The notes under the pieces are model-generated. The model made no database searches. It was not told the origin of the DNA and saw only the letters and a list, made by a program, of their open reading frames with translations. Made by a program: the position numbers and the translations under genes. 64,000 bases of DNA from JAAELZ01 sp965237485. GTDB taxonomy: Bacteria; Pseudomonadota; Gammaproteobacteria; Arenicellales; Poriferihabitantaceae. The stretch lies in the NCBI GenBank assembly GCA_965237485.1, contig CBDEFQ010000006.1, forward strand, positions 186,001 to 250,000, in the 5' to 3' direction. This document shows, piece by piece, positions 26,177-35,323 of this stretch. Every line of letters begins with the position of its first letter. Position 1 is the first letter of the stretch.

Positions 26177-28027
26177 CTAACTTACCTTCGCGATACCCAG
26201 CAAACCGTACAGTACGAAGGACAGCAAGCCCAATCCAAAAAGGCAAAGCACAAAAAAGCTCAGCAAGCACTTGTTTAATACCGATTGGAGCCAAACTAGG
26301 CTGACACCAAAGATCGGTGCCATCGCAAAGTAATAGCGTCCTTGTGGCTGAAAGTCCACCGTCCACGACTTGTATAGGGTGATTACGACTAAACCAATGA
26401 ATAATATGATGTTGAGCGCCAGCACGCCGCGCACCATCACTTGCCAGATAAGGGTCAATATTAGGCCAGCAAGCAGTATCTTAACCGCAAGATAGTGTAG
26501 CCTGGTGGCAGGCAACTCGACGTAGCCATAATTTCCAAATGCGGAATGAAAAACCGCATTGGCCCAGCCGTAACTAAGCATGGTCGGGATGGTAATGTTT
26601 CGCTCATAGAGGCTCAGTGACCAGCTTTGTTCTTCAATCGGTGTGCTGGGCCTAAACGGTTTGTCTGCAGTTTGTTCGCGGCAATCAATTACTTTTTGAC
26701 AACGCTCGAAATCGGTTACCGAATTTTGCGCCGTATGCCATGCGGTGTAGCCTGCAAGCCCGACAAGCAAAACGGCGCAAAGAGACTTTGCCTGAGGAAT
26801 CAAACTACGCCATTCATTTCGGCGTTGCCAAGCTAATAGTGCTACTGCGGCAAATAGAAATAATGTAAAAAAGTAAAAGTTCTTTTTGGTTAAGAATAAA
26901 AATGTCGCCAGTAAGCCTAGCCCTACAATACTTAGAATCCTATTGCTAAGCTCACCGCGTAATAATTTGCGTAAGCTACTACTTTCTACCACTACCTGAT
27001 AAGCAATCATAAAGGCGAAGAACAAAGCAGTCGCATCTGAGTTGAAATAGCTAAATAAGTACCACAATTGCGGTGATAACAATAGTGGGGTTAATAACAG
27101 GCGCGCAGGAGGTGCACGCATAGCCATCAGCAGTAGTAAAGCGAATAAAATAACGTTAAAGAAGCGTAGCTTAACGTAATTTTTGGCCGGAATAAAATAT
27201 ACTAACTGCAAATAACGACCGGCGATGAAGTAAGTGAGTTCGTCTGCATTAAGGCGAGAAGTGCCATAAATGGTGTACGAGGGCAGCGTTTCTTGAGAGC
27301 AAGCTTGTGGCAGGCCCAGATTGTTCTCAAAGTACTGTGCAGCAGCGAGGTGGGCATGCTCATCAGGGTGCGCATGGGGTCGGCTGATCACTGCCATGAT
27401 GGTAATAAGCAGCAAAATAAAACCCATTGCGTAGGGCACAAACACAAAAGAAGTTGGAATTTGTGGCAGCATGCACACCAACAACAAGCCTAAAGCGATC
27501 ATCGTCGCGAGTCTAAAAAAGTGGGTAAGCCAATTATCCGCCTCAGGCTCTAGATTTAAATCATACAAAAAATTGGAATCGTGACCGGCGGCGTAATACA
27601 CCAAACCCTCTTTGTCGTACTCAATCAGATTGACTTGGCTACGCGGTTTGAGTTGCTTTAGTTCCTGTTTATGAATACGGATAGTCTTGTAGCCAGCTTG
27701 GTAAATATTAATGGCCTTAATTCGAAATAAGCCACGAACGTTTGTTGGGTCGATGCGCAAATGATCAATCTCGCGCAAATCGGTGAGAACCGTGGAGTAG
27801 GTGTTGCGCGGTCGCGTTAACTTAATCAGACTAGATTTTTCATCGCTGTATGTTTCGCCTTTTTCGTGCGCCCAATAAATACGAAAGTTGGTGCTGTGAC
27901 CGACATCAATGTCGATCGTCACAAATGCACGTGACGTCATATACCAGTACGAACCTAGTGATAGGGCGCAAATAAGCCCGAAAACGGCGAGCCGCGTCGT
28001 GGATAGTCCGCGAAAGTTGGCAAGCAT
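26177..28027 (-). CDS. Polytopic membrane protein, GT-C/DUF2142-like
   Basis: 616 residues from ATG 28027 (MLANFRGLSTTRLAVFGLIC), 1 bp after the acetyltransferase stop, so probably translationally coupled. One N-terminal membrane segment is followed by a soluble domain (about residues 35-175) and then about ten hydrophobic segments. The loop SRPHAHPDEHAHLAAAQYF carries the acidic PDE motif seen in GT-C glycosyltransferases that use polyprenyl-linked sugars. It resembles DUF2142-type proteins of surface-polysaccharide clusters. The enzymatic role is inferred; it could instead be a non-catalytic membrane component. Confidence 0.7.
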   Translation of the reverse strand: MLANFRGLSTTRLAVFGLICALSLGSYWYMTSRAFVTIDIDVGHSTNFRIYWAHEKGETYSDEKSSLIKLTRPRNTYSTVLTDLREIDHLRIDPTNVRGLFRIKAINIYQAGYKTIRIHKQELKQLKPRSQVNLIEYDKEGLVYYAAGHDSNFLYDLNLEPEADNWLTHFFRLATMIALGLLLVCMLPQIPTSFVFVPYAMGFILLLITIMAVISRPHAHPDEHAHLAAAQYFENNLGLPQACSQETLPSYTIYGTSRLNADELTYFIAGRYLQLVYFIPAKNYVKLRFFNVILFALLLLMAMRAPPARLLLTPLLLSPQLWYLFSYFNSDATALFFAFMIAYQVVVESSSLRKLLRGELSNRILSIVGLGLLATFLFLTKKNFYFFTLFLFAAVALLAWQRRNEWRSLIPQAKSLCAVLLVGLAGYTAWHTAQNSVTDFERCQKVIDCREQTADKPFRPSTPIEEQSWSLSLYERNITIPTMLSYGWANAVFHSAFGNYGYVELPATRLHYLAVKILLAGLILTLIWQVMVRGVLALNIILFIGLVVITLYKSWTVDFQPQGRYYFAMAPIFGVSLVWLQSVLNKCLLSFFVLCLFGLGLLSFVLYGLLGIAKVS

Positions 28028-28028
28028 A

Positions 28029-28769
28029 TTACTTACGCATGCGAATGACTTTTGCCGGCGTGCCCACCGCCACCGCAAGAGCAGGAATGTCTTCGGTAAC
28101 CACCGAGCCAGCGCCGATAATCGCGCCGCTGCTGATGTTCACTCCATCATTAACAATAACGTGCGCGCCAAGCCAAACGTCATCACCAAAGGTGACGCCG
28201 CCTTTAGACACCATTTCTTGCTCGGTAATTGGAGTTTCGGTGTCTTCAAACCCGTGGCTCAAACCACCGATGTAGCAACGTCCGCCAAACAAGCAGTGTT
28301 TACCGATGGTAATTTGGCTAGCGGTGCCAATGTGGCAATCTGGGCCAATGTTGCTGCTTTCATCGATAAAAATAGAGCCACCACGGGTGCGTAAGCGTAC
28401 GTTTTGGCCAATCAAAGTTTTATCAGCGATGCGAATTTCATCGTCGTCTTCACCTCTTGCAGAAACTTGGACGTAGTCATCGATAACGCAGCCAGCACCG
28501 ATGGCAACGCGCGCAGGGTTTCTTAAACCTATATGGTGGCCGAAGATGGTTTTCTTGCCCACAGATTTAAATATCAGCGGAAAAAACAACTTACGCAAAA
28601 CAAGGCCCAGCGCGCCTTGAATAGGACTTATCAGCGTGACGCAAAACTCATAAACCAGTAGTGAAAGCCAGCTTCGATTGCCAATTTGTAAATCTTGGTA
28701 TTTGTTGATGAAACCGCGTTTATCATCTTCCATGATTTTGGAAAATCGGTGGTGCTCGTTGCGATTCAT
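28029..28769 (-). CDS. Left-handed beta-helix acyltransferase (WcaF/serine-acetyltransferase-like)
   Basis: About 246 residues from ATG 28769 (MNRNEHHRFSKIMEDDKRGF); a start 51 nt upstream is also open. An N-terminal amphipathic or membrane-associated part (YEFCVTLISPIQGALGLVL) is followed by hexapeptide repeats from about residue 85: IGAGCVIDDYVQVSARG, IDESSNIGPDCHIGTASQI and GVTFGDDVWLGAHVIVNDGV, ending AVGTPAKVIRMRK. Such enzymes O-acetylate sugars in polysaccharide loci. It sits between the membrane flippase-like gene and the GT-C-like gene on the same strand. Intact. Confidence 0.85.
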   Translation of the reverse strand: MNRNEHHRFSKIMEDDKRGFINKYQDLQIGNRSWLSLLVYEFCVTLISPIQGALGLVLRKLFFPLIFKSVGKKTIFGHHIGLRNPARVAIGAGCVIDDYVQVSARGEDDDEIRIADKTLIGQNVRLRTRGGSIFIDESSNIGPDCHIGTASQITIGKHCLFGGRCYIGGLSHGFEDTETPITEQEMVSKGGVTFGDDVWLGAHVIVNDGVNISSGAIIGAGSVVTEDIPALAVAVGTPAKVIRMRK

Positions 28770-28875
28770 TAGGATTAAAACAGTTCTCGAGTGAGCCTTA
28801 ATTATAATCCATTCAAACAAATAAGATGAAGTCCAGTGTGAGTTGCCGAAAGCCCACGTTTAGTTGGATTAAAGC

Positions 28876-29889
28876 TTATTTATCAGGGTCGGCGCGCAGC
28901 CGTGAAAGATGCACAATACCACCCACTATAGCGTTGACGATTGTTTTAAAGCGCATGAGTAGTGCAGTCGCCAGGGCCGGCCCGGGGCTATAACCGAATA
29001 ACACGAAAATGGTAGTGTAGGCTGCTTCCATTACGCCTAAACCGCCGATGGACACGGGTAAGTTCATAATCAGCATGATCGCTGGCACCGCTAACAACAT
29101 GTCTGCGAAACGAATGCCATCGTCAAATGCTTGGGCGCTGATCCAAACATTGATAACCGCAAGCATGTAAAACAAGCTTGAAATACTGACGACAAACAGT
29201 AAGGTTTTCTTGTCGTTCTTATATTCATACACCGCTTGATGTACCAACTCTAACTTAGAGAAAATTTTCGCGATGCTGCTATGGATGGGGCTGAGCAAGT
29301 TTGATACGAAATAGAAAATTCTCTTCTCGAACACGAGCAACAGTAAGAACAAGACCAAGCCGATAACGAACAACAGGCTATGGATAATCAATGGTAACGG
29401 ATCGGGGTGCGCGAGCAACACGATGCCTGAAACTGTCGCCAGCACCACCATACCGATAAAACGCTCCATAAACACCGAAGCAAAGGCTTCATAATTCTCA
29501 CCTGTGTGCTTGCTTAAATCCCAGATTCTAGCGACATCGCCGCCCATGCTGGTGGGCATAAACATATTAAAAAATCGGCCAATGTAATAAAAGCCTAACA
29601 AGCGCCATAAGCCGACGGTTATTTTTTTAGAGCGCAGCAAAATTTGCCAGCACCAAGAGCTAGTGACGTTTAGCAAAACGCCAATGAGGAGTGAAAGCCC
29701 AAAATACAGCGGGTTGACGTTTTTAAGCGTTTCTTTAAATTTCCCTAAGCCCTCGGCTGTATCTAAACCGGTTTTATGAATCACATAGGCCATCAGGCCA
29801 AAACTCACAGCAACCTTTAAAATGGGCTCGTCGGTTAATACAATTTCAAACAGGGTTTTCGCCGAAGTCGCTTTTAGTTTGCTCAGCAA
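28876..29889 (-). CDS. LPG-synthase-TM / UPF0104-family membrane protein, start replaced by IS sequence
   Basis: Residues from ILKVAVSFGLMAYVIHKTGL onward form about eight membrane helices with MFMPTSMGGDVARIWDLSKH and NLPVSIGGLGVMEAAYTTIF, hallmarks of the AglD/MprF-N-like family associated with glycan or lipid export. Excising the IS5-family element with one AAAAT copy restores a 321-residue gene starting at GTG 31022 (MKKLFFILKVAV). The insertion removed only the first codons; the IS end offers a TTG-started in-frame leader (MLSKLKATSAKTLFEIVLTD). Whether a functional chimera is made is unknown. The native promoter and translational start are separated from the body. Confidence 0.8.
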   Translation of the reverse strand: MLSKLKATSAKTLFEIVLTDEPILKVAVSFGLMAYVIHKTGLDTAEGLGKFKETLKNVNPLYFGLSLLIGVLLNVTSSWCWQILLRSKKITVGLWRLLGFYYIGRFFNMFMPTSMGGDVARIWDLSKHTGENYEAFASVFMERFIGMVVLATVSGIVLLAHPDPLPLIIHSLLFVIGLVLFLLLLVFEKRIFYFVSNLLSPIHSSIAKIFSKLELVHQAVYEYKNDKKTLLFVVSISSLFYMLAVINVWISAQAFDDGIRFADMLLAVPAIMLIMNLPVSIGGLGVMEAAYTTIFVLFGYSPGPALATALLMRFKTIVNAIVGGIVHLSRLRADPDK

Positions 29890-30999
29890 CGCGTTTTTTG
29901 TGCAATAAACCGTCTATTAGCAGCCATTTTGCCACCAATAGACGGATCTATCCCTAGGCCGGCACCAATTCAACTCGTTCAACTCCCAATGCCATTAATC
30001 GCTTAAGGTTAAAACATAAGCCCCTGATTCCAACTTGGAACTGGACTTTAGCCAACCCTTTATAACGAACTCGCTTATTGCGATGAGCAAACACTCGCTC
30101 ATATGGTGAACGAATTTTGCTAATCCAACGGTCTTTGTCTCTATTCTTGCCATGCATATTGTTCTTCTTGATTGTTGCATCATGGCAACCGTTGCGCCTG
30201 AGCGTGGTTTTGGCCGGGCTCACGCAATAACCCTTGTCCGCATAAACAGCACCCGACTTAGGGCAAACATGCTTCAAGCCGCTTGCATCCGTTACCTCAG
30301 CCGAGGTGGCCGCTATTTTATTGATCAAGCCACTTTGCATATCCACTGATGCATGCTCTTTGTAACCATACCAATATTTGCTATTTCCCTTGCACCCAAA
30401 CCGTGCTTGCTTGTCCGCCGCAACTTTATCAACTGTCTTATTGTTGAACTCCTCTAATCCCATCTTTATCGCCTTATCTCTATCATCCCAAGTGGTTAGC
30501 TTACTGACCAACTGGCTGGCATCGACAAATGTGAATACTTCTCGTACTAAGCCCATTGAAACTAACCCGCTCCGAACACGGTCAAATAAATTCATCATAC
30601 CCCTGGTTCCAATGCGTGAGCGAAAATCACCAAAGTAACTATGATCAGGAGTGCTCTGTTCCAGTCCTGAATCACAAAACCACTTAGCGGCCAGATTCTC
30701 TGATAAGTATCGCTCCATTTCTCTATCACTTAAATCTTCCATGAACTGAAGCACCAAGGCACGTAAGCCGAACTCAACACCTCGGCCTTTAGGGCCACGG
30801 GTGGCATATATTTTAGAGAAGGGTTTACTCAATGCACCAAAACATAATAGCTCATCGAGTTTACGGTAGGGATGTTCAGAGCTAACCAGAGAATCTAAGG
30901 TTAGGAACAGTTGGCTTTGATGACGTTTGCTCAAAATTGCAGGCTGACTAGAATCAGCCCATATTATCTCACGTATTCTATTAATTATCCGACAAGCCC
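29824..30999 (-). mobile_element. IS5-family element, 1,176 bp, copy 2
   Basis: Same ends as copy 1, with target duplication AAAAT at 29819-29823 and 31000-31004. Inserted in codons 7-8 of the UPF0104-type membrane protein. Confidence 0.94.
29954..30934 (-). CDS. IS5-family transposase (copy 2)
   Basis: 326 residues, protein identical to copy 1, with the same D, D and E blocks and TTG start. One silent difference (AGCACCCGA versus AGCGCCCGA on the plus strand near 30,250). Confidence 0.93.
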   Translation of the reverse strand: MSKRHQSQLFLTLDSLVSSEHPYRKLDELLCFGALSKPFSKIYATRGPKGRGVEFGLRALVLQFMEDLSDREMERYLSENLAAKWFCDSGLEQSTPDHSYFGDFRSRIGTRGMMNLFDRVRSGLVSMGLVREVFTFVDASQLVSKLTTWDDRDKAIKMGLEEFNNKTVDKVAADKQARFGCKGNSKYWYGYKEHASVDMQSGLINKIAATSAEVTDASGLKHVCPKSGAVYADKGYCVSPAKTTLRRNGCHDATIKKNNMHGKNRDKDRWISKIRSPYERVFAHRNKRVRYKGLAKVQFQVGIRGLCFNLKRLMALGVERVELVPA

Positions 31000-31043
31000 A
31001 AAATGAAGAATAGCTTTTTCACTTTGCCAGCGAGACTACTGAG

Positions 31044-31378
31044 TTAACTTAGGTAAGGCTTAAGGAAGGTGGCGGTCAACTTGGCTTTGTCCTTTTCTTT
31101 GTCTGCGATAGGCGCCATTTGCGCTGCTACTTCTTTGCGCACTGCCCACAATTTTTTGACTTGGCTGGCTAATGACTCCGCGCTTAAATCAGCGAACGGT
31201 ACCTGCCAATCGGCCATACCGACTGTACGTAGAAATCCAGTGCTTTTGGGATAGGAAGTTAAGCCAATCATAGGCACGTTCATCGCCGCGCTAAATATCA
31301 GAGGATGCGTGCGCAAGCCGTTGTGCAGCTCAAGGCGCTTAATAATTCCAGTTATTACTTCAAAGTTATACTTAAGGT
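31044..31378 (-). pseudogene. Polysaccharide pyruvyltransferase C-terminal fragment
   Basis: The remaining frame (about 110 codons) begins EVITGIIKRLELHNGLRTHP at the IS4 boundary and contains LIFSAAMNVPMIGLTSYPKS and TGFLRTVGMADW, matching the C-terminal GT-B-like half of CsaB/WcaK polysaccharide pyruvyltransferases. The N-terminal two thirds are missing upstream of 31,378. The IS4 copy on that side has no target duplication, so the missing part was deleted rather than displaced. Pyruvyltransferases cap sugars with ketal pyruvate; loss here would alter the surface polymer. Confidence 0.75.
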
Positions 31379-32652
31379 CACTGCTGTCCCGTTAACACTA
31401 AAGAAACAGGCCTGATTTTCTCTCAATTTGATAAAATACGTTTAGCGATAAACCGTTGAATCAAATAGGAAAATCAGACCATGTCACATTGTAATACCGT
31501 TCTAAATCAAATACTCAAAATTGTTCCGAGACATGAATTCGAGGCACTCGCAATTCAACATCATTCGGGGCGTTCATTCCGCAGAGCGTCTCGTTGGTCA
31601 CAGTTCGTGAGCCTGACTATAGCTCAATTGACTGGCCGTCATAGCTTGCGTGATATTGTTGATAATGTCAGCGCTCAATCACACCGCTTGTATCATCTTG
31701 GTAGTGCCGTGTTAACGCGGTCCAATCTTTCACGCATCAATGAGAACAAGCCTTCGAGCCTTTATGAAGCGCTATTCTCTCAATTACTCAAGCGCTGTCA
31801 GAGCAAAACGCCAGGGCATAACTTTCGTTTCAAGAATCCCCTGTATTCGCTGGACTCATCTACCATTGATCTGTGCTTATCGGTTTTCCCATGGGCAGAC
31901 TTTCGATCAACTAAAGGGGCAATCAAACTGCATGTAGGCCTGAATCATGATGGTTACTTACCTGAGTTTGTTAATATCACCGAGGGTAAATGTGCTGATG
32001 TTACTGCAGGCAGGAAAGTAGCTTTCCCGAAAGGCAGCATTGTAGTTATTGACCGTGGATACAACGACTATGCTTGGTATAAGAAATTGAATGACAAGGG
32101 AATATACTTTGTCACACGATTAAAGAAGAATGCTGCATACCGCGTTATCAAGCGACATAGTGTACGCAAGGGAACGGGACTTAGCAGTGATCAAACGATT
32201 GAATTCACGGGGGTCAAAGCAGCAAAGGAGTGTTCGATTCGATTACGCCGTATTGGTTATCGCGATGCCACTACAGGCAAGCATTATGTGTTTTTAACCA
32301 ACCACTTTAAGCTCAGTGCTCAAACTATCGCCGATATTTATAAAGCCAGATGGCAGGTGGAATTATTCTTCAAGTGGATCAAGCAGAACTTAAAGGTGAA
32401 GTCATTTATCGGCACCAGCAAGAACGCAGTATTGACCCAAATATGGATTGCGTTATGTATTTACCTAATACTGATGTTCATCAAATTGCAGTCGAAGGCG
32501 GGCAAAACGATGCAACAAATATTGAGGGTATTGCAGCTTAATTTGTTTGAAAAACGTGATTTAATGGCACTGTTGCGAGGGGACCCGATGCATCACCCAA
32601 ACCTTAACCCTAATCAATTTTCGTTGCTGTGAAAGTTAACGGGACAGCAGTG
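31379..32652 (+). mobile_element. IS4-family element, 1,274 bp, copy 2
   Basis: Same ends and length as copy 1 (CACTGCTGTCCCGTTAAC). Nine-base flanks ACTTAAGGT and AAAATTGTT do not match, so adjacent DNA has been lost or exchanged. Confidence 0.93.
31481..32632 (+). CDS. IS4-family transposase (copy 2)
   Basis: 383 residues with DUF4372-like N-terminus and complete DDE_Tnp_1 core (YKARWQVELFFKWIKQNL). It differs from copy 1 at three positions I noticed (KRCQSK, YKKLND, YRVIKR). Oriented opposite to the surrounding glycan-like genes. Confidence 0.95.
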   Translation: MSHCNTVLNQILKIVPRHEFEALAIQHHSGRSFRRASRWSQFVSLTIAQLTGRHSLRDIVDNVSAQSHRLYHLGSAVLTRSNLSRINENKPSSLYEALFSQLLKRCQSKTPGHNFRFKNPLYSLDSSTIDLCLSVFPWADFRSTKGAIKLHVGLNHDGYLPEFVNITEGKCADVTAGRKVAFPKGSIVVIDRGYNDYAWYKKLNDKGIYFVTRLKKNAAYRVIKRHSVRKGTGLSSDQTIEFTGVKAAKECSIRLRRIGYRDATTGKHYVFLTNHFKLSAQTIADIYKARWQVELFFKWIKQNLKVKSFIGTSKNAVLTQIWIALCIYLILMFIKLQSKAGKTMQQILRVLQLNLFEKRDLMALLRGDPMHHPNLNPNQFSLL

Positions 32653-32692
32653 AAAATTGTTACTCTTTTCATCGGTTTGTCTGATTGGCGGT

Positions 32693-33709
32693 TTAGCTAA
32701 TTAAGCCTTGTTCTTGATACCATTTGGCGGTTTCTGCCAAGCCCGTTTCGTTATCATGAATAAATTCGTAATCTAGCAAGTTTCGTACTTTGGAATTATC
32801 GAATTGACGGTCTTTTGTGTAAAAACCCACGCGGCGGCGATAAATGGGAGGTTGAATACCTAAGGGGGTACAGACGGCCTTTGAGATGTCTGCTGCCAAG
32901 AAAAATGGCCAAATGGGTAGGAGAATAGTGCACGGCGTTTTGCCTATAGCACGACCAATTGATTTGCCCATTTCAATAATCGAAATCGGTTCATCTGCTG
33001 CGGCGATAAAAATTTCTGAAGCAGCTTTGTCACTAGTGGCCGCAAGCATAAATACATTCACTAAATCTTCCACGTGCACCAAGTGATACATGCCTTTGCC
33101 GCTACCTAACATCAAAGTAAAACCGCGGTCGGCCATCTTGAAAAACTTGAGTAGGCGTTTGTCTCCAGGGCCATATATCGGTGTCGGGCGAACAATGCTA
33201 TATGGAAAATCGTTTTCGGCTGCGTACTCAGACAACCAAAGCTCGCCTTCTAATTTGGTACGCTGATAGCCATCACCCGGTGCAAAGCGATACGTCTCGT
33301 CGGCGCGGTCAATTTCAATATGCCCATGTACGCCAACGGTGGATACGTGCAAAAATCGCTTAAAACCTTCGCGTCCGGTTAGGAGCTTGGCTAGAATTTG
33401 GGTGCTGTAAACATGTACTTTACGGTAGTCCTCATCGGTGGCCTTTTCTTCGTTAAAAGCAGCTGCCACATGAAAAACATAGCTCACATCTTGTGTAGCT
33501 TCAGTGAGTGTCGCTTCGTCATAAATTTCACCGCGAATCCAAGTAATCGGTAGGTCGCTTAGTGAGTTTACATCAGAAGATTCGCGCGCAACGCAACGTA
33601 AATTCGCCCCAGCAGCAGCTAGTTTTCGGCACAAAGTTTGGCCAGTGAACCCGGTAGCACCAGTCACTAAAATGTTCTCGCCACTGATTTTTTTTAGCAC
33701 GTTTTCCAT
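32693..33709 (-). CDS. NAD(P)-dependent sugar epimerase/dehydratase (extended SDR)
   Basis: 338 residues from ATG 33709 (MENVLKKISGENILVTGATG); nine more codons upstream are open. Extended short-chain dehydrogenase with the nucleotide loop GATGFTG, LHVSTVGVHG, the catalytic YQRTK (Tyr-X3-Lys), and IVRPTPIYGPGDKRLLKFFK. Likely acts on a nucleotide-sugar or a sterol/isoprenoid-like substrate; context with other glycan genes favours the former. First gene of the minus-strand locus, now separated from the next gene by the IS4-type element and a deletion. Intact. Confidence 0.85.
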   Translation of the reverse strand: MENVLKKISGENILVTGATGFTGQTLCRKLAAAGANLRCVARESSDVNSLSDLPITWIRGEIYDEATLTEATQDVSYVFHVAAAFNEEKATDEDYRKVHVYSTQILAKLLTGREGFKRFLHVSTVGVHGHIEIDRADETYRFAPGDGYQRTKLEGELWLSEYAAENDFPYSIVRPTPIYGPGDKRLLKFFKMADRGFTLMLGSGKGMYHLVHVEDLVNVFMLAATSDKAASEIFIAAADEPISIIEMGKSIGRAIGKTPCTILLPIWPFFLAADISKAVCTPLGIQPPIYRRRVGFYTKDRQFDNSKVRNLLDYEFIHDNETGLAETAKWYQEQGLIS

Positions 33710-33833
33710 GCCAGTATTTCTGTTCAATAAAATCACGCGGATTCTACACTAATCATAAGGCGCGCCCCATAGTTAAAACTAACTCGCATCATTGGCCTAA
33801 GGAAAACAGCCAATAATTGAGTACAATGCCCAG

Positions 33834-34721
33834 ATGCAATTTCTAGGTAAAACTTTGCGTGAAATCTGGTCTGGTAATGCCGCCCTTACTAGAGCGTTTT
33901 GGGTGCATTATGTACTGATATACTCCGTGTTAGTGATCGGTGGTTATGTTGTGATTAGCCGTTGGTTTAACACAGACGGTTTTCACTGGTCGGTGTTGGG
34001 GTACTTGGTTTTTGCAGCACTTATCTATATTTTTTTGTTTGTTGGGTTAGTGCGCTCAGCAGGTAGGCATATCAAGGAAGGCGGCAATGTGCAATTTGCT
34101 TCTGTATACCAAGCCTTAGGACTCATTGGGGGCCTCGGCATTACATATATAGGCTTGGACATTATTCAGCTTGGCACTGATGATTACACGCCGTTAAAAC
34201 ACGCTTTTGATGCCAGCGAGCGGCAGACCTACACGTATGAGGTTAATGAAGCTCAAGACACAATACAGTTATCAGGCATTTTGGATTTGGGGGCAACCAA
34301 AGCGTTGCGTGAATTAGTGCTTGAATACCCGAATATAAAGTGGCTGCGGTTAGTCAGTGAGGGTGGACACATATACGCTGCACGCGGTGTAGCGAAAGTG
34401 GTGCAAGAATATCAGTTTGACACCCACGTGCCGACTAGTTGTTCCTCGGCTTGTGTGGTGGTGTTTGCCGCGGGTAAAAAACGCACAATGGCCGATGGTG
34501 CTAAATTAGGCTTTCACCAATATGCCTTTGAAACCAGCAAACCTCTGCCTTTTAATTTGCAAGATGAACAGCAAAAGGAAGTTAAGTTTTATCTTAATCG
34601 GGGGGTGCGTCAAGAGTTTGTAGACAAAATATTTTCGTTACCATGCTCGCAACTTTGGCAACCAGATAACGATGAATTGTTACAATCTGGACTTGTGCAC
34701 GAATTTATTCCCTCATCATAA
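33834..34721 (+). CDS. Membrane-anchored ClpP/SppA-like protein
   Basis: 295 residues. Three N-terminal hydrophobic segments (about 22-42, 50-72, 93-115; for example LIYSVLVIGGYVVISRW) precede a crotonase/ClpP-like domain from about residue 130. The domain carries LVSEGGHIYAARGVAKVVQE (glycine-rich oxyanion-type loop) and PTSCSSACVVVFAAGKKRTM, where the Ser of SSAC is at the position of the ClpP-class nucleophile, then LGFHQYAF. Such COG3904-like proteins are presumed periplasmic-side peptidases, without known substrate. It starts a plus-strand cluster with the ChaC-like gene 8 bp downstream. Function inferred from fold only. Confidence 0.65.
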   Translation: MQFLGKTLREIWSGNAALTRAFWVHYVLIYSVLVIGGYVVISRWFNTDGFHWSVLGYLVFAALIYIFLFVGLVRSAGRHIKEGGNVQFASVYQALGLIGGLGITYIGLDIIQLGTDDYTPLKHAFDASERQTYTYEVNEAQDTIQLSGILDLGATKALRELVLEYPNIKWLRLVSEGGHIYAARGVAKVVQEYQFDTHVPTSCSSACVVVFAAGKKRTMADGAKLGFHQYAFETSKPLPFNLQDEQQKEVKFYLNRGVRQEFVDKIFSLPCSQLWQPDNDELLQSGLVHEFIPSS

Positions 34722-34729
34722 GCAAGCCC

Positions 34730-35323
34730 GTGAACTATCCCGATTTTAGCAGTCTGATTTTTGACCACACGCAGCACCCCTCTATTGAGGTGCCGGACGG
34801 TGACGTGTGGTTTTTTGGTTACGGTTCGCTGATGTGGCGACCAGAATTTGACTACTTAGAATCGGTATCGGCCCGTTTATTTGGCTATCATCGGGCCTTG
34901 TGTTTGTGGTCAATAGAATACCGCGGCGATATTGACCAACCTGGCTTGGTACTAGGCTTAGACAATGGGGGGTCGTGTTTAGGGCGGGCGTTTAGGATTT
35001 GTGAGACACAAATTGATAGTATTCTTCCCTTGCTCAATAAAAGGGAAATGATCACGGGCGCTTATCAGTCAATCATTAAACCCATTTATTTGGCATCCGG
35101 GGAGAAAGTAACGGCGGTTTCACTCATCGCGCGTCATGGTCACCCCCAGTATGTCACTCCACCGCTTTCAGATAAGCGAACGGCCTACATCGTGCGCAAG
35201 GCCAAAGGTAAGATGGGCGCGAATATTGACTACGTTCAAAATACAATCTGCCATTTGCGTGAATTAGGCATTCAAGATGTCACCCTAGAGCGAATTGCAA
35301 AAAAACTAGTACCCTATGGATAG
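34730..35323 (+). CDS. ChaC-family gamma-glutamylcyclotransferase
   Basis: 197 residues from GTG 34730 (MNYPDFSSLIFDHTQHPSIE). Family signatures are FFGYGSLMWRPEF (the glycine-rich YGSL substrate loop) and LLNKREMITGAYQ, whose Glu aligns with the ChaC catalytic acid, followed by GKMGANIDYVQNTICHLREL. ChaC enzymes cleave the gamma-glutamyl group of glutathione to 5-oxoproline and Cys-Gly in the cytosol. The stop overlaps the next gene's ATG by 8 bp (ATGGATAG), so the two are co-translated. Intact. Confidence 0.92.
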   Translation: MNYPDFSSLIFDHTQHPSIEVPDGDVWFFGYGSLMWRPEFDYLESVSARLFGYHRALCLWSIEYRGDIDQPGLVLGLDNGGSCLGRAFRICETQIDSILPLLNKREMITGAYQSIIKPIYLASGEKVTAVSLIARHGHPQYVTPPLSDKRTAYIVRKAKGKMGANIDYVQNTICHLRELGIQDVTLERIAKKLVPYG

